DNA of 64,000 nucleotides from Chelativorans sp. AA-79 (GCF_029457495.1 NZ_CP120361.1:4170001-4234000); one strand, 5' to 3'; counted from the first letter of the stretch, positions 27,775-38,727 are shown. The notes: a model not told the origin generated them from the sequence alone. Numbers and translations are program-made.

Positions 27775-30690
27775 CTAAATGCGCCCCAGCGCCTTCAGCT
27801 CGCGCAGGGCCGCCGCATCGCGGGCGGAGACATCCGGGAACTCCGGATCCGAGCCCACATCGTCAGTGTAACGCCAGGAACGGGCGCATTTCAGCCCGCC
27901 CGCGCGCTTGAAGACGACGGCGACGCCCTTCACCTCATCGAGCCTGAAGGCGTCGGCCGGGGCCTGGTCGCTGCGGATCTCGATGCCGCTGGTGATGCAC
28001 ACCTCCGCCATATCCACATCCGACACGGCCTGCCTGAGTTCGGGATCGGTGATGTAGGCCACGGGTGCGGCCTCCAGCGAGGAGCCGATGGTCTTCTCCC
28101 TGCGCTCGACCTCCAGCGCTCCGGTGACGACACGGCGCACCTGGCGGACCTTGCGCCACTTCTCCGCCAGCGCCTCGTCCCGCCAATCCGCCGGCACGTC
28201 CGGGAACTGCGCCAGATGCACGGACTTGGCGTCCGGATAGCGCTCCAGCCAGGCTTCCTCCGTGGTGAAGGGCAGCATCGGCGCGAGCCAGGTCACGAGA
28301 CAGTCGAAAAGCTGGCGCACCACTTGGAGCGCGGCCTTTCGGCGGGTGCTCGAGGGTGCATCGCAGTAGAGCGCGTCCTTGCGCACGTCGAAATAGAAGG
28401 CAGAGAGTTCCACCACCATGAAATCGATGAGCGCGCGCGTGATGCGTTTGAAGTCGAAATTGTCGTAGCCCTTGCGTACGATCTGGTCGAGCTCGAAAAG
28501 CCGGTTGAGCATCAGCCGCTCCAGTTCCGGCATCTCGGCAAGCGGCACCGTCTCGCCGTTATCGTGCGCGAGCGTTCCCAGCATCCAGCGGATGGTGTTC
28601 CTGAGTTTGCGGTAGGCATCGATATTGGTCTGCAGGATGTTCTGCCCGAGCCGCTGGTCCTCCCAGTAGTCGGTCGTCATCACCCAGAGCCGCAGGATAT
28701 CGGCGCCGGATTTCGCCATCACGTCCTGGGGCACAACCGTGTTGCCCAGCGACTTCGACATCTTGCGGCCTTCCTCGTCCATGGTGAAGCCATGGGTGAT
28801 GACGGCATCGTAGGGCGCACGACCGCGCGTGCCGCAGCTTTCGATGAGTGAGGAATGGAACCAGCCCCGATGCTGGTCCGAGCCTTCGAGATAAACGTCC
28901 GCGGGCCATTTCAGGTCGGGCCGGTCCTCCAGCGTGAAGGCATGCGTGGAGCCGGAATCGAACCAGACATCGAGGATGTCCTTCACCTGCGTCCAGCGTT
29001 CCGCGTCGTTGCGGCCGGCGAGGAAGCGCTCCCTGGCACCCTCGGCGAACCACGCATCAGCTCCTTCCTGCTCGAAAGCCTCCATGACGCGGGCGTTGAC
29101 CGTCTCGTCCTTCAGCACTTCGCCGTTCTCGTCCACGAAGACGGCGATCGGCACGCCCCACGCCCGCTGGCGCGAGAGCACCCAGTCGGGCTTGTCTTCG
29201 ATCATCGAACGCAGGCGCGTCTGCCCCTGAGGCGGCACGAAGCGGGTCTCGTCGATCGCCTTCAGCGACCGCGAGCGCAGCGTGGTGCCGTCGCCCAGGT
29301 CCTTGTCCATATAGATGAACCACTGCGGCGTGTTGCGGAAGATCACGGGCTTCTTCGAGCGCCAGGAATGCGGATACTGGTGCTTCAGCCGGCCGCGCGC
29401 GAAGAGCATGTCCTTCGCGATCAGCGCGTCGATCACGGCCTTGTTGGCATTCCCCTTCTTGCCGGCATCATCGATGACGCGCGCGGGGCCGCCCTCGCGA
29501 TCCGGCCCGAAGCCAGGCGCGTCCTTCGTGAAGAAGCCGGCATCGTCCACCGCGAAGGGGATCGTCGTGTCGATGCCGCGCTCGGCAAGCTCCCGCGTTG
29601 CATCCATCCACGCGTCGAAGTCCTCGCGGCCGTGGCCGGGGGCCGTGTGCACGAAGCCCGTGCCGGCGTCCTCGGTGACGTGCTCGCCGGGAAGGAGCGG
29701 GACGGGGAATTCATAGCCGCCCCCAAAGCCCTTCAGCGGATGGGCGCAGACGACCGCGGAAAGCGCATCCGCCTTCACGTCGCGCAGGCGCTTGAATTGG
29801 AGCTTCGCCTTGGCGAAGGATTCCTCAGCCAGCGCGTCGGCGAAGATCAGTTTCTCCCCCGGTCGGGGCCCGAAATCGTTCTCTGCCGCCGTGACCTCGT
29901 AGAGGCCATAAGCGATGCGCGGCGAAAACGAGATGGCCCGATTGCCAGGCAGCGTCCAAGGCGTCGTCGTCCAGATGACGACAAAGGCGCCGCCAAGCTC
30001 CGGCGCGCCTTCAGCGACCGGAAACTTCACCCAGACCGTGTCGCTCTCGTAATCGTGGTACTCTACCTCGGCCTCGGCCAACGCCGTGCGCTCCACCACG
30101 CTCCACATCACCGGCTTGGAGCCGCGGTAGAGCTGGCCGGACATGGCGAATTTCAGAAGCTCGCCGGCGATGCGGGCCTCCGCGTGATAGGCCATGGTGG
30201 TGTAAGGATTCTCGAAATCCCCCACCACGCCCAACCGCAGGAATTCCTGCGTCTGCACACCGATCCAATGCGTGGCAAACTCCCGGCATTCCCGGCGGAA
30301 TTCGTTGATCGGCACCTCGTCCTTGTTCTTGCCCTTGGCGCGGTACTGCTCCTCGATCTTCCATTCGATCGGCAGGCCGTGGCAGTCCCAGCCCGGCACG
30401 TAGTTGGAATCGTAGCCGCGCATCTGGAAGGAGCGTGTGATGACGTCCTTCAGGATCTTGTTGAGCGCATGGCCGATATGGATGTTGCCGTTGGCATAGG
30501 GCGGGCCGTCGTGGAGCACGAAGAGAGGCCTGCCCTGCGCATCCTCGCGCAGGCGCTTGTAAAGGTTCATCTCCTGCCAGCGGGCGACGATCTCCGGCTC
30601 CTTCTGCGGAAGGCCGGCGCGCATCGGGAACGCCGTCTGCGGCAGGTAGAGGGTCTTCGAATAATCAAACTTTTCGGACGTGTCGTTCAT
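27775..30690 (-). CDS. ileS: isoleucyl-tRNA synthetase
   Basis: A 971-residue class I synthetase. The HIGH-type motif is in [14 protein letters not shown], the KMSKS motif in [12 protein letters not shown], with the CP1 editing domain between. The C-terminal zinc finger of typical bacterial IleS is degenerate: only the first cysteine of LKCARSWRY remains and the second Cys pair is absent. That pattern may be common in alphaproteobacterial IleS. It lies downstream of ribF, a frequent ribF-ileS arrangement, with a 272-base spacer. Confidence 0.97.
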   Translation of the reverse strand: MNDTSEKFDYSKTLYLPQTAFPMRAGLPQKEPEIVARWQEMNLYKRLREDAQGRPLFVLHDGPPYANGNIHIGHALNKILKDVITRSFQMRGYDSNYVPGWDCHGLPIEWKIEEQYRAKGKNKDEVPINEFRRECREFATHWIGVQTQEFLRLGVVGDFENPYTTMAYHAEARIAGELLKFAMSGQLYRGSKPVMWSVVERTALAEAEVEYHDYESDTVWVKFPVAEGAPELGGAFVVIWTTTPWTLPGNRAISFSPRIAYGLYEVTAAENDFGPRPGEKLIFADALAEESFAKAKLQFKRLRDVKADALSAVVCAHPLKGFGGGYEFPVPLLPGEHVTEDAGTGFVHTAPGHGREDFDAWMDATRELAERGIDTTIPFAVDDAGFFTKDAPGFGPDREGGPARVIDDAGKKGNANKAVIDALIAKDMLFARGRLKHQYPHSWRSKKPVIFRNTPQWFIYMDKDLGDGTTLRSRSLKAIDETRFVPPQGQTRLRSMIEDKPDWVLSRQRAWGVPIAVFVDENGEVLKDETVNARVMEAFEQEGADAWFAEGARERFLAGRNDAERWTQVKDILDVWFDSGSTHAFTLEDRPDLKWPADVYLEGSDQHRGWFHSSLIESCGTRGRAPYDAVITHGFTMDEEGRKMSKSLGNTVVPQDVMAKSGADILRLWVMTTDYWEDQRLGQNILQTNIDAYRKLRNTIRWMLGTLAHDNGETVPLAEMPELERLMLNRLFELDQIVRKGYDNFDFKRITRALIDFMVVELSAFYFDVRKDALYCDAPSSTRRKAALQVVRQLFDCLVTWLAPMLPFTTEEAWLERYPDAKSVHLAQFPDVPADWRDEALAEKWRKVRQVRRVVTGALEVERREKTIGSSLEAAPVAYITDPELRQAVSDVDMAEVCITSGIEIRSDQAPADAFRLDEVKGVAVVFKRAGGLKCARSWRYTDDVGSDPEFPDVSARDAAALRELKALGRI

Positions 30691-30962
30691 CGTTTCGCCG
30701 TGAAAGATGCGAGCCGGAAGCCGGCGTCGCGGATGACGTATCGGGCGGAAAGCGCGCCTGACGCAAGCGCGAGAGAACCCGGACCTTCCCGCAGCCCCTC
30801 AGGCCGCGTGGAAAGCCGGGCCAATAATTCGTATGGCGATCGGCGTGAAACCGGTGCTCGTCATCATGGCCGCGCTTTTAGCCGAGACGGCGGGAAGAAT
30901 AAAGGGCCGAAGAGTGAATAGCAGACGGCGCGGTTTTTCCTTTGCCAGTCCTTCACTCCTCG
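30691..30962. other. spacer between ribF and ileS
   Basis: This 272-base stretch must carry any ileS promoter. I saw no T-box leader and no coding frame. It contains an imperfect inverted repeat, AGTGAATAGC at 30913-30922 and GCTATTCGC at 30962-30970 reaching the ribF stop, built from GAATAGC units like those in rhizobial intergenic repeats. Confidence 0.35.
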
Positions 30963-31967
30963 CTATTCGCTATTGTCTGCCAGCTCTTCGAACGCAATCT
31001 CCAGATCGAGCTCCGACAGCGGCCGCACGCCCGCAAGCAGCGTCTTCGCCTCCTCCTCGTCGCGCTTCATCTGCGCCACGAGCGGCTCCAGTCCGTCGAA
31101 CTTCACCTCCCCGCGCAGATAGCCGAAGAGGGAGACTGCGCAGGTCTCGCCGTAGAGATCGCCGTCGAAATCAAACACGAAGGTTTCGAGCAGCGCTGTG
31201 CCGTTCTCTTCCACCGTCGGGCGTCGCCCGAAGCTCGCCACCCCGTCGTGGAGCGTGCCGCCGGCCCTCCGGAACCGGACAGCGTAGATGCCGTGCTTCA
31301 AACCGGCTTCCTCCGCCAACTCCATGTTGGCTGTCGGAAAACCGAGTGTACGGCCAAGCTTCCTGCCGCCCGTCACGTCCGCCTTCACCGTAAAACGGTA
31401 GCCGAGCAAGCCCGCGGCCTCGGTCACCTCGCCCTCGCCGAGCAGCACGCGGATCCGGCTCGAGGAGACCACCTCTCCCCCCTCGTCCGAGAAGGCATCC
31501 ATCACCGTCACGCCGAAGCCGTAAGCCGCGCCCGCGGCGGCAAGCGTTTCAGGCGAGCCGCCGCGCCCTTTTCCGTAATGGAAGTCGTAGCCGACGACGA
31601 CGTGGGACGCCCCGAGCCCGCCCGCCAGTACCTCGGCCACGAAGCGCTCCGCGGAAAGCGACGAGAATTCGCGGGTGAAGGGCTGCTCGACGACCGCATC
31701 GAAGCCCAGCACCTCAAGCAGCCGCGCCTTCATGGGCGCGGGCGTCAGGCGGAAAAGCGGCGCGTCCGGCCGGAAAACGGCGCGGGGATGCGGCTCGAAG
31801 GTGAGCACCACCGCCGGCAACCGCATTTCTGCGGCGATCTCCAGTGCGCGCGACAACACCGCCTGGTGCCCGCGATGCACGCCGTCGAAATTGCCGATGG
31901 CGACCACCGCCCCGCGCAGATGCGCTGGGATGTTCGCGTAACCGGGAAGCCGCAGGAACTCCGCCAC
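30963..31967 (-). CDS. ribF: bifunctional riboflavin kinase/FAD synthetase
   Basis: About 334 residues. The N-terminal FMN adenylyltransferase domain carries GNFDGVHRGHQA, and the C-terminal riboflavin kinase domain carries GRKLGRTLGFPTANM. It makes FMN and FAD from riboflavin. I place the start at a GTG at 31967 (VAEFLRLPG...), 7 bases after the stop of the HAD gene; a longer frame to 32036 would overlap that gene and lacks family sequence. Typical length for RibF. Confidence 0.94.
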   Translation of the reverse strand: MAEFLRLPGYANIPAHLRGAVVAIGNFDGVHRGHQAVLSRALEIAAEMRLPAVVLTFEPHPRAVFRPDAPLFRLTPAPMKARLLEVLGFDAVVEQPFTREFSSLSAERFVAEVLAGGLGASHVVVGYDFHYGKGRGGSPETLAAAGAAYGFGVTVMDAFSDEGGEVVSSSRIRVLLGEGEVTEAAGLLGYRFTVKADVTGGRKLGRTLGFPTANMELAEEAGLKHGIYAVRFRRAGGTLHDGVASFGRRPTVEENGTALLETFVFDFDGDLYGETCAVSLFGYLRGEVKFDGLEPLVAQMKRDEEEAKTLLAGVRPLSELDLEIAFEELADNSE

Positions 31968-31974
31968 CCTCGCC

Positions 31975-32835
31975 CTACCTAAGCCGCTCGACCGCGGCCA
32001 CCGGCTTGTGGCCGTGCTTCTCCAGGAAGGCGGCAAGCCGCGCCTCGTCCAGCCTGCCGTCCTCCTTGTACTCGGATATGTGGATGCCCTCGGTCACGAA
32101 CAACACGTCGATGCCCATTCCAGCCGCTCCCTTCACATCCGTCAGCACGCCGTCGCCGACGGCGAGCGCATCGCCGGGGCCGACCTCCCGCCCGAGCTCA
32201 CGGCCGGCGGCGGCAAGGGCTGCCTCGTAGATCGGCCGGTGCGGCTTGCCGGCGATAAGCGTACGGCCGCCGAGCAGGCCGTAGTCCCGCGCCAGCGCCC
32301 CGGCACAGAAGACCAGCCGATCGCCGCGCTCCACCACGATATCCGGGTTCGCGCAGATGAAAGGCAGGTCGCGAGCGCGCAGCCGCTGCAACATCTCCGC
32401 ATAGTCCTCCGGCGTCTCGGCCTCGTCGTCGAAAAGACCCGTGCAGACTACGCCCGAAGCCTCGAACTCCTCCACCAGTTCGGCGTCCAGCCCGTCATAA
32501 ATCGGCAGGTCGCGGTCCGGCCCCAGATGGAAGACCCGGCGCGGGCCGTTGCGGATGAGCTCCCGCGTCACGTCGCCGGAGGTCACCACCTCGTCCCATG
32601 CCTCGTCCGGCACGCCGATCTGGCGCAGTTGTTCCTTCACGAGGTCGCTGGGCCGGGGCGAGTTGGTGACGAGCACCACCGCCTTGCCTGCGCGCCTTGC
32701 CCGCGCCAGCGCCTCGACGGCCGGCGAAAAGGCGGAGACGCCGTTGTGCAGCACGCCCCAGACATCGCAGAGGACCACGGCGTAGGATTTTGCGAGCGTG
32801 TCGAGACTGTCGACCATGGCCGGCGGCTGCGGCAT
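31975..32835 (-). CDS. TIGR01459 family HAD-type hydrolase
   Basis: A 286-residue HAD-superfamily hydrolase of the NagD-like IIA subclass (TIGR01459). Motif I reads CDVWGVLHNG, motif II TNSPRP, and a C-terminal GDGVLTDVKGA gives the Mg2+-binding motif. The catalytic pair is DxW rather than DxD, usual for this family. The start at 32835 has an AAGGAGAG site; a frame to 33117 is not credible. Adjacent to ribF, a conserved pairing that hints at a phosphatase for a nucleotide or cofactor, but the substrate is unproven. Confidence 0.9.
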   Translation of the reverse strand: MPQPPAMVDSLDTLAKSYAVVLCDVWGVLHNGVSAFSPAVEALARARRAGKAVVLVTNSPRPSDLVKEQLRQIGVPDEAWDEVVTSGDVTRELIRNGPRRVFHLGPDRDLPIYDGLDAELVEEFEASGVVCTGLFDDEAETPEDYAEMLQRLRARDLPFICANPDIVVERGDRLVFCAGALARDYGLLGGRTLIAGKPHRPIYEAALAAAGRELGREVGPGDALAVGDGVLTDVKGAAGMGIDVLFVTEGIHISEYKEDGRLDEARLAAFLEKHGHKPVAAVERLR

Positions 32836-33046
32836 GAACTCTCCTTGGGCATCTTCAGCATGGGCAGGCGGGGGAGCCTGGGAATGCCGAGACGAATTAA
32901 CCGAAGAGCCGCGACGTGTCATCCGCTTTCCGTGGTGCCGCTGAAGCCGCGGGTGCGCGCCCTTGCCGCTTCCATGCTTATCGGCTAGGACAGCCGCGCC
33001 CGACTGCGGGCGCAATTTTCCACATGGCAAGAGACGGATTTTCGGC

Positions 33047-34573
33047 ATGGCTGACAAGGCGGACAAGGTGAAGGCAAGGCTCCCGCGCGGGCTTGTCGAC
33101 CGCCATCCGGCCGACATCCGCGCGGTGGACGAGATGGTGGCGAAGATCCGCGCCGTCTACGAGCTCTACGGCTTCGAGCCGGTGGAGACGCCGCTCATCG
33201 AATACACGGATGCGCTGGGCAAATTCCTGCCCGACCAGGACCGGCCCAACGAGGGCGTCTTCTCCTTCCAGGACGAGGACGAGCAGTGGCTGTCGCTGCG
33301 CTACGACTTGACCGCACCCCTCGCCCGTTTCGTGGCGGAGAATTTCGAGCGCCTGCCCAAGCCATACCGCAGCTACCGCGCCGGCTGGGTCTTCCGCAAC
33401 GAAAAGCCCGGGCCGGGCCGCTTTCGCCAGTTCATGCAGGTCGACGCCGATACGGTGGGCACACCCGGCGTCGCGGCGGATGCCGAGATGTGCATGATGA
33501 TGGCGGATGTCATGGAGGCGCTGGGGCTCAAGGGACAGTACGTCATCCGGGTGAACAATCGGAAAGTGCTTGACGCGGTTCTTGATGCCATTGGGCTGGA
33601 CGGAGTCGAGAATACAGAAATGCGGCTGGGCGTCATGCGCTCTCTCGACAAATTTGATAAGTTTGGCCTCGATGGCGTCGTTCAACTCTTGGGCGCCAAA
33701 GGACGCGTGGATGAGAGCGGAGATCACACGAAGGGTGTAGGTCTGAACGACGTACAAATTAGTCGTCTTTTGAACACGATAGGCTGGGGAGAATCCGGTA
33801 GCGGCGCAACCAGCGTTCCCTCTAATGGTTTGACCGTCGCAAATTTAGTTGATCGCCTTTCCGATGTAGGTGTGTCGAGCGACGGTGCTGTCGAACTTCA
33901 GCAGATAAACGAACTCGCACAGGCCGCGGGATATCTTGAAGACCGTATCCGCATCGACCCCTCCATCGTCCGTGGCCTCGAATACTACACCGGCCCGGTC
34001 TTCGAGGCCGAACTGACCTTTCCCGTCGTCAACGAGGACGGCGAGACTGTGCGCTTCGGCTCCGTGGGGGGCGGCGGGCGTTATGACGGGCTCGTCTCGC
34101 GCTTCCGCGGTGAGCCGGTGCCGGCCACGGGCTTTTCCATCGGCGTTTCCCGCCTCATGACAGCGCTCAAAAATCTCGGCAAGCTCGAAACCGCCGAGGC
34201 GGTCGCGCCGGTCGTCGTGCTCGTCATGGACAAGGACACGGAAAGCCTCGGGCGATACCAGCGGATCGTCTCCGAACTTCGCCAGGCGGGCATCCGCGCG
34301 GAAATGTATCTCGGCGGCGCGGGCATGAAGGCGCAGATGAAATATGCGGACCGGCGCGGCAGCCCCTGCGTCATCATCCAGGGCGGCGACGAGCGCGAAA
34401 AGGGCGAGGTGCAGATCAAGGACCTCGTGGAAGGCAAGCGCCTCTCGGAAGAGATCGAGGACAATGTGACCTGGCGCGAGTCCCGCCCCGCGCAGTTCTC
34501 CGTGCCCGAAAGCGAGATGGTGGCAGCCGTCCGCCGCGTGCTCGAGGCACAGGCGCAAGAGCGGAGCGCGTAG
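33047..34573 (+). CDS. hisS: histidyl-tRNA synthetase
   Basis: A 508-residue class II synthetase. Motif 2 ([14 protein letters not shown]) and the histidine-binding [13 protein letters not shown] (about residue 307) are intact, and the C-terminal anticodon domain is present. The start at 33047 gives [15 protein letters not shown]. Codons for about residues 170-300 (33560-33945) are noticeably AT-richer and use different synonymous codons from the rest: by my count 53% GC over 33601-33900 against about 65-67% in flanking lines. The protein stays in frame, so the gene is intact. It heads a hisS-hisZ-hisG run. Confidence 0.96.
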   Translation: MADKADKVKARLPRGLVDRHPADIRAVDEMVAKIRAVYELYGFEPVETPLIEYTDALGKFLPDQDRPNEGVFSFQDEDEQWLSLRYDLTAPLARFVAENFERLPKPYRSYRAGWVFRNEKPGPGRFRQFMQVDADTVGTPGVAADAEMCMMMADVMEALGLKGQYVIRVNNRKVLDAVLDAIGLDGVENTEMRLGVMRSLDKFDKFGLDGVVQLLGAKGRVDESGDHTKGVGLNDVQISRLLNTIGWGESGSGATSVPSNGLTVANLVDRLSDVGVSSDGAVELQQINELAQAAGYLEDRIRIDPSIVRGLEYYTGPVFEAELTFPVVNEDGETVRFGSVGGGGRYDGLVSRFRGEPVPATGFSIGVSRLMTALKNLGKLETAEAVAPVVVLVMDKDTESLGRYQRIVSELRQAGIRAEMYLGGAGMKAQMKYADRRGSPCVIIQGGDEREKGEVQIKDLVEGKRLSEEIEDNVTWRESRPAQFSVPESEMVAAVRRVLEAQAQERSA

Positions 34574-34598
34574 TCTGCATGTCCCTGCCGCAACGCCC

Positions 34599-35720
34599 AT
34601 GACCTCCCGCTACCCCTCCTTTGCCGGCGAGATCCTCGACCTCTTCGCCGAGCGCGAGGCGGCGCTGACGGATATCGCCATCATCCAGCCGGCCGATCCC
34701 TTCCTCGACATGGCGGGCGAGGACCTGCGCCGGCGCATCTTCCTCACCGAGAGCGAGACCGGCGAGACGCTATGTCTCCGGCCGGAATTCACCATTCCCG
34801 TCTGCCTCGACCATATCGACAAGCGCGCCTCGACGCCCCGGCGCTATGCCTATCTGGGCGAAGTATTCCGCCAGCGCCGCGAAGGCGGGGCGGAATTCTT
34901 CCAGGCGGGTATAGAGGACCTGGGCGCGGAGGATCGAGCGGCGGCCGACGCGCGTTCGCTCGCCGATGCGCATGCGGTGCTCTCGCGCGTTCTTCCCGAT
35001 GCCGCGCTTCAGGTCACGCTGGGCGACCAGGCCGTGTTCGAAGCCGTGCTTTCGGCACTCGGCCTGCCGCGCGGATGGCAGAAGCGGCTCGCCCGCGCTT
35101 TCGGCTCGCCCGCCATGCTCGAGGCGGCCATCGCCGAATTCACCAATCCGCATGCGGCCGCGAACCTGCCGCGCGAAATTGCCAGCCTTGTCGCACGCGG
35201 CGACGAGGAGCGGCTGACACAGCATATCGAGGAGGCCATGCAGGCCGCCGGCCTTTCTCCTTCCGCGGGGCGCGAGCCGGATGAGATCGCGCGTCGGCTT
35301 TTGGAGAAGGCCGCGCTGCGCAGCGTGCGGCTTGCCGACACGGCGCTCGATGCCCTGAAGGCTTTCCTCGTCATCAACGTGCCCCTTGCGCAAGCGGGGA
35401 AGCGGCTCGCCGCCTTCGCCGAAGAGACCGGGATCTTCCTCGACGAGGCGTTGGCGGAGTTCGGCGCGCGTGCTGAGCGCATCGCCGGTCACAGTCTGCC
35501 GCTCAACGCGATCCAATACGATGCGGGCTTCGGGCGCCCGCTCGACTACTACACGGGCTTCATCTTCGAAATCGGCGCTGGAGACCTGCGCCAGCCGCTC
35601 GTGGGTGGCGGGCGCTACGACCGGCTGCTCACGCTGCTCGGAGCGGAAAAGCCCATCCCCGGAGTCGGCTTCTCCATCTGGCTCGACCGCATCGCGGCGC
35701 TCAGGGGAGAGGCGCCATGA
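34599..35720 (+). CDS. hisZ: ATP phosphoribosyltransferase regulatory subunit
   Basis: A 373-residue HisS paralogue without aminoacylation function or anticodon domain. It shows class II folds ([39 protein letters not shown]) and pairs with short HisG to make the allosteric first enzyme of histidine synthesis. It starts 25 bases after hisS and its stop overlaps the hisG start (ATGA). Confidence 0.95.
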   Translation: MTSRYPSFAGEILDLFAEREAALTDIAIIQPADPFLDMAGEDLRRRIFLTESETGETLCLRPEFTIPVCLDHIDKRASTPRRYAYLGEVFRQRREGGAEFFQAGIEDLGAEDRAAADARSLADAHAVLSRVLPDAALQVTLGDQAVFEAVLSALGLPRGWQKRLARAFGSPAMLEAAIAEFTNPHAAANLPREIASLVARGDEERLTQHIEEAMQAAGLSPSAGREPDEIARRLLEKAALRSVRLADTALDALKAFLVINVPLAQAGKRLAAFAEETGIFLDEALAEFGARAERIAGHSLPLNAIQYDAGFGRPLDYYTGFIFEIGAGDLRQPLVGGGRYDRLLTLLGAEKPIPGVGFSIWLDRIAALRGEAP

Positions 35721-36418
35721 CGGTCACACTGGCTCTCCCCTCCAAGGGCCGCCTCAAGGATGAGGCGGTCGAGCGGCTCAAGCAGGCGGGCTTTGCGATC
35801 CGCCTGCCGGAAAACGAGCGGCGCTATCGCGCAGCCGTCGACGGCTTCGACGGGTTGGAGGTGACGTTTCTTTCGGCCTCCGAGATCGCGCGCGAGCTCG
35901 ACCGCGGCTCGATCGACCTCGGCATCACCGGTGAAGACCTGGTGCGCGAAACCATTCCCGATTGGGAGTCCCGCGTCGCCATCCCGGCCAGGCTCGGCTT
36001 CGGCCATGCGGATGTGATGGTGGCCGTTCCCGACGTCTGGTTCGATGTCTCCACCATGGCCGATCTCGACGACGTGGCGGCAGACTTCCGCCATCGCCAT
36101 GGTCGCCGGCTCCGCATCGCCACGAAATACTGGCGCCTCACCCAGCAGTTCTTTTCTCAGAAGCACGGCATCCAGGTCTATCGCATCGTGGAAAGCCTCG
36201 GCGCCACGGAAGGCGCGCCGGCCTCGGGCTCCGCCGATGTCATCGTCGACATCACCTCTACAGGTTCGACACTCAAGGCCAATCACCTCAAGGTGCTGGA
36301 TGACGGCGTCATCCTGCGCTCGCAAGCCTGTCTCGTGATGGCAAAGAAGGAGCGGGCGGGAGAGGATGCTCGGCTGATTGCAGCCTTGGCCAAGGCGGTG
36401 GGGCGGCAGGCGGGCTGA
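35717..36418 (+). CDS. hisG: ATP phosphoribosyltransferase, short form
   Basis: A 233-residue short-form HisG, catalysing PRPP plus ATP to phosphoribosyl-ATP. It has the ALPSKGRL opening and the PRPP-binding loop [12 protein letters not shown]. It lacks the C-terminal regulatory domain of long HisG, consistent with the hisZ gene overlapping by 4 bases. Convergent with rmuC across a repeat-bearing spacer. Confidence 0.96.
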   Translation: MTVTLALPSKGRLKDEAVERLKQAGFAIRLPENERRYRAAVDGFDGLEVTFLSASEIARELDRGSIDLGITGEDLVRETIPDWESRVAIPARLGFGHADVMVAVPDVWFDVSTMADLDDVAADFRHRHGRRLRIATKYWRLTQQFFSQKHGIQVYRIVESLGATEGAPASGSADVIVDITSTGSTLKANHLKVLDDGVILRSQACLVMAKKERAGEDARLIAALAKAVGRQAG

Positions 36419-36510
36419 GACATTTGCCAATACTGGACGGATCCGGTCGACTCCAGTGGACCTGCGGAGCAGTGTGCACGGTCTGATTCGCTGGCGACGT
36501 TGCGAGGATC

Positions 36511-36546
36511 AGGCATGGATCCTCGGGTCAAGCCCGAGGATGACGA
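36511..36546. repeat. palindromic intergenic repeat, copy 1
   Basis: A 36-base element whose core is CCTCGGG-TCAAG-CCCGAGG (36521-36539). Its reverse complement matches the second copy at 36605-36639 except for one missing base. Short palindromes with CTCGGG/CCCGAGG arms and flanking GGATCC and GTCATCC are widespread in rhizobial intergenic DNA. Sits between the convergent ends of hisG and rmuC. Confidence 0.85.
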
Positions 36547-36604
36547 GGTTGAGGTGTCTCCGCAAATCCCCAACGCCGGCGACTAGTGGATCCGCTTCAT
36601 ACCA

Positions 36605-36639
36605 TCGTCATCCTCGGGCTTGACCGAGGATCCATGCCT
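36605..36639. repeat. palindromic intergenic repeat, copy 2 (inverted)
   Basis: This 35-base inverted copy of the 36511-36546 element differs by loss of one C in the central arm. The two copies together could fold into one large cruciform of about 130 bases and may serve as a bidirectional terminator for hisG and rmuC. Confidence 0.85.
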
Positions 36640-36675
36640 GAACGCGGATCATAACGCCCACTATGAAAAGCGGCC

Positions 36676-37950
36676 TCACTCCTCCACCACTCTCAACCTT
36701 AACGATCCAGACCCCGGCCCGCCAACCGCTGCGCTCTTGACACCGCCATCGTCGTCAGGCGCGCCGACCGCCTTGCCGTTCATCTCCGCCCCCAGTTCCA
36801 GCGCCTCGATCCTCTCGCCGCGCTTGGTCACCTTGTCGGCAGAGGTGATGATCAGGTCGATGTCCTTGTTGGCCTGCAGGAAGTGGGTCTGGAGCTTGCG
36901 CACGCGGTCGTCGAGGCGCGAGACATCCTGCATCAGCTTCACCACCTCGGCCTGGATCAGATGCGCCTGCTCGCGCATGCGCGCATCCTTCAACACCGCC
37001 TGAATCACCTGGATGGAAAGCATGAGCAGCGACGGCGACACGATCACCACGCGCGCCCGGTGCGCGCGCTGCACGAGCGCCTCGAAATTCTCGTGGATCT
37101 CCGCGAAGATCGATTCCGACGGCACGAACATGAAGGCCGTGTCCTGCGTCTCGCCGGGGATCAGGTATTTCTCGGCAATCGCCTTGACGTGCACCTCGAC
37201 GTCTCGGCGGAAGCCGGATTCGGCGTATTTGCGAGCCTCCGGACCGGCCTCTCCTTCGGCCGCCGCGCGGATCGCGTTCCATGCCTCCAGCGGAAATTTC
37301 GCATCGATCACGAGCGAGGGCGCGGCGTTCGGCATCTTCACGATGCAATCCGGCCGGCTGCCGTTGGAGAGCGTTGCCTGGAATTCATATGCGTTCGACG
37401 GCAGCCCGTCGGCGATGATCGCCTCCATGCGCGACTGCCCGAAGGCACCGCGCGTCTGCTTGTTGGAGAGGATCTGCTGCAACTGCACCACCTGGCCGGC
37501 GAGCGACTGGATGTTGTTCTGCGCCGTGTCGATCACGGCCAGCCGCTCCTGCAGCTTCGCCAGATTCTCGTGCGTGGACTTGGTCTGTTCGGTGATCGAG
37601 TGGCCAAGCCGGGAGGTCATGCCGTCCAGGCGCTCCGAAATCGCCTTGGTCAGTTCCGCCTGCCTCTGGCCGAACACTTCGGCGATCGTGCCCATGCGCC
37701 CCTGCAACTCGGCCTGCGTCCGGGCGACCTCGGCAAGCCGCGCCTCCGCCTCGCGCGCCCGGGCGGCCGCTTCCGCCTCCGCGGCAGCGCGGCTCCTGGC
37801 GCCGCGCCACAGGACGATAACGAGCAGCAGAGTCAGCAGAAACAGGAGGAAGCCTGCCGCAAAGAGCAGGTCGCCAAGCGAAACGACCGTCGCTCCAAGC
37901 CGGAGGACTGGCGTTGAGAATATGGGGCTTACATTGTCCATTAGCCGCAT
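36676..37950 (-). CDS. rmuC: DNA recombination protein RmuC
   Basis: About 424 residues. An N-terminal membrane helix (about residues 15-45) is followed by a long Ala/Glu/Arg-rich coiled coil and then the RmuC core with conserved VIDAKFPLEAW and PETAM-like segments, a PD-(D/E)xK-like nuclease fold. Members limit DNA inversions. I prefer the start at 37950 (MRLMDN) for its GGAAGAG site; 37941 is also possible. Divergent from def. Confidence 0.92.
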   Translation of the reverse strand: MRLMDNVSPIFSTPVLRLGATVVSLGDLLFAAGFLLFLLTLLLVIVLWRGARSRAAAEAEAAARAREAEARLAEVARTQAELQGRMGTIAEVFGQRQAELTKAISERLDGMTSRLGHSITEQTKSTHENLAKLQERLAVIDTAQNNIQSLAGQVVQLQQILSNKQTRGAFGQSRMEAIIADGLPSNAYEFQATLSNGSRPDCIVKMPNAAPSLVIDAKFPLEAWNAIRAAAEGEAGPEARKYAESGFRRDVEVHVKAIAEKYLIPGETQDTAFMFVPSESIFAEIHENFEALVQRAHRARVVIVSPSLLMLSIQVIQAVLKDARMREQAHLIQAEVVKLMQDVSRLDDRVRKLQTHFLQANKDIDLIITSADKVTKRGERIEALELGAEMNGKAVGAPDDDGGVKSAAVGGPGSGSLRLRVVEE

Positions 37951-38056
37951 CTTAGCCGATTCTCTTCCACAGGATAAGATCAAAACGTGAACAAAACGAA
38001 ATGTACACTGCTGCCGGCATATTGACGCGTTTCCGCCGAGTCATTACCTGACTGCC

Positions 38057-38590
38057 ATGACCATTCGCCCGCTCGTCATCCTTCCCGATCCGCTGCTGCG
38101 CCAGGTTTCGAAACCCGTCGAGCGCGTGGATGAGAACTTGCGCAAATTCGCCGACGACATGCTGGAGACCATGTATGATGCGCCGGGCATCGGCCTCGCC
38201 GCGATCCAGGTGGGCGAGCCCATCCGCATGCTCGTCCTCGACGTAGCCGAGAAGGACGAACCGAAGCACCCGCAGGTCTTCATCAACCCCGAGATCCTCG
38301 CGCGCTCCGACGCGCCCAATGTGCACGAGGAAGGGTGCCTCTCCATTCCCGATTATTATGCGGAGGTGGAGCGTCCGGCCGAAGTGACGGTGAAATATAT
38401 CGACCTCGAGGGCAGGGAGCAGGTCGTGGAAGCCAACGGCATCCTCGCCACCTGCCTGCAACACGAGATCGATCACCTGAATGGCGTGCTCTTCATCGAC
38501 TACTTGTCGAAGCTCAAGCGCGACATCGTCGTGCGAAAGTTCCGAAAGCTCGCCAAGGATCGCCCGCCGCCGGCACGGATGGTGGGGTGA
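38057..38590 (+). CDS. def: peptide deformylase
   Basis: A 177-residue metalloenzyme removing the N-formyl group from nascent proteins. All three motifs are intact: [18 protein letters not shown] and QHEIDHLNG (HExxH zinc site). It precedes fmt, the enzyme that adds the formyl group, the usual def-fmt pairing. Confidence 0.97.
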   Translation: MTIRPLVILPDPLLRQVSKPVERVDENLRKFADDMLETMYDAPGIGLAAIQVGEPIRMLVLDVAEKDEPKHPQVFINPEILARSDAPNVHEEGCLSIPDYYAEVERPAEVTVKYIDLEGREQVVEANGILATCLQHEIDHLNGVLFIDYLSKLKRDIVVRKFRKLAKDRPPPARMVG

Positions 38591-38707
38591 TCTGCGGATC
38601 TCCGGCATGGATCGCAGCGATGATCGCGGCAATTTCCACGCATGTAAGGCTCTCGCCAAGCGCGATTTCGAAGGCCTTGACCTGGGGCTTGTAAACCCGT
38701 TTGAAAC

Positions 38708-38727
38708 GTGAGCGCATGTGCGCTCAC
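38708..38727. promoter_or_regulatory. hairpin in the fmt leader
   Basis: GTGAGCGC and GCGCTCAC flank an ATGT loop, a perfect 8-bp stem ending 22 bases before the fmt ATG. It may modulate fmt translation or be an operator. A GTG in its left arm opens an in-frame extension of fmt that I do not use as the start. Confidence 0.4.

Noticed and set aside
30691..30962. T-box leader before ileS
   Set aside because: No T-box sequence or specifier-loop hairpin is visible, and T-boxes are rare in this class.
33047..34573. hisS as two fused or frameshifted genes because of its composition change
   Set aside because: The reading frame is continuous and all synthetase motifs on both sides of the patch are present.
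34599..35720. hisZ as a duplicated or decayed hisS
   Set aside because: The sequence is an intact HisZ without an anticodon domain, beside short-form hisG, so it is a functional regulatory subunit.
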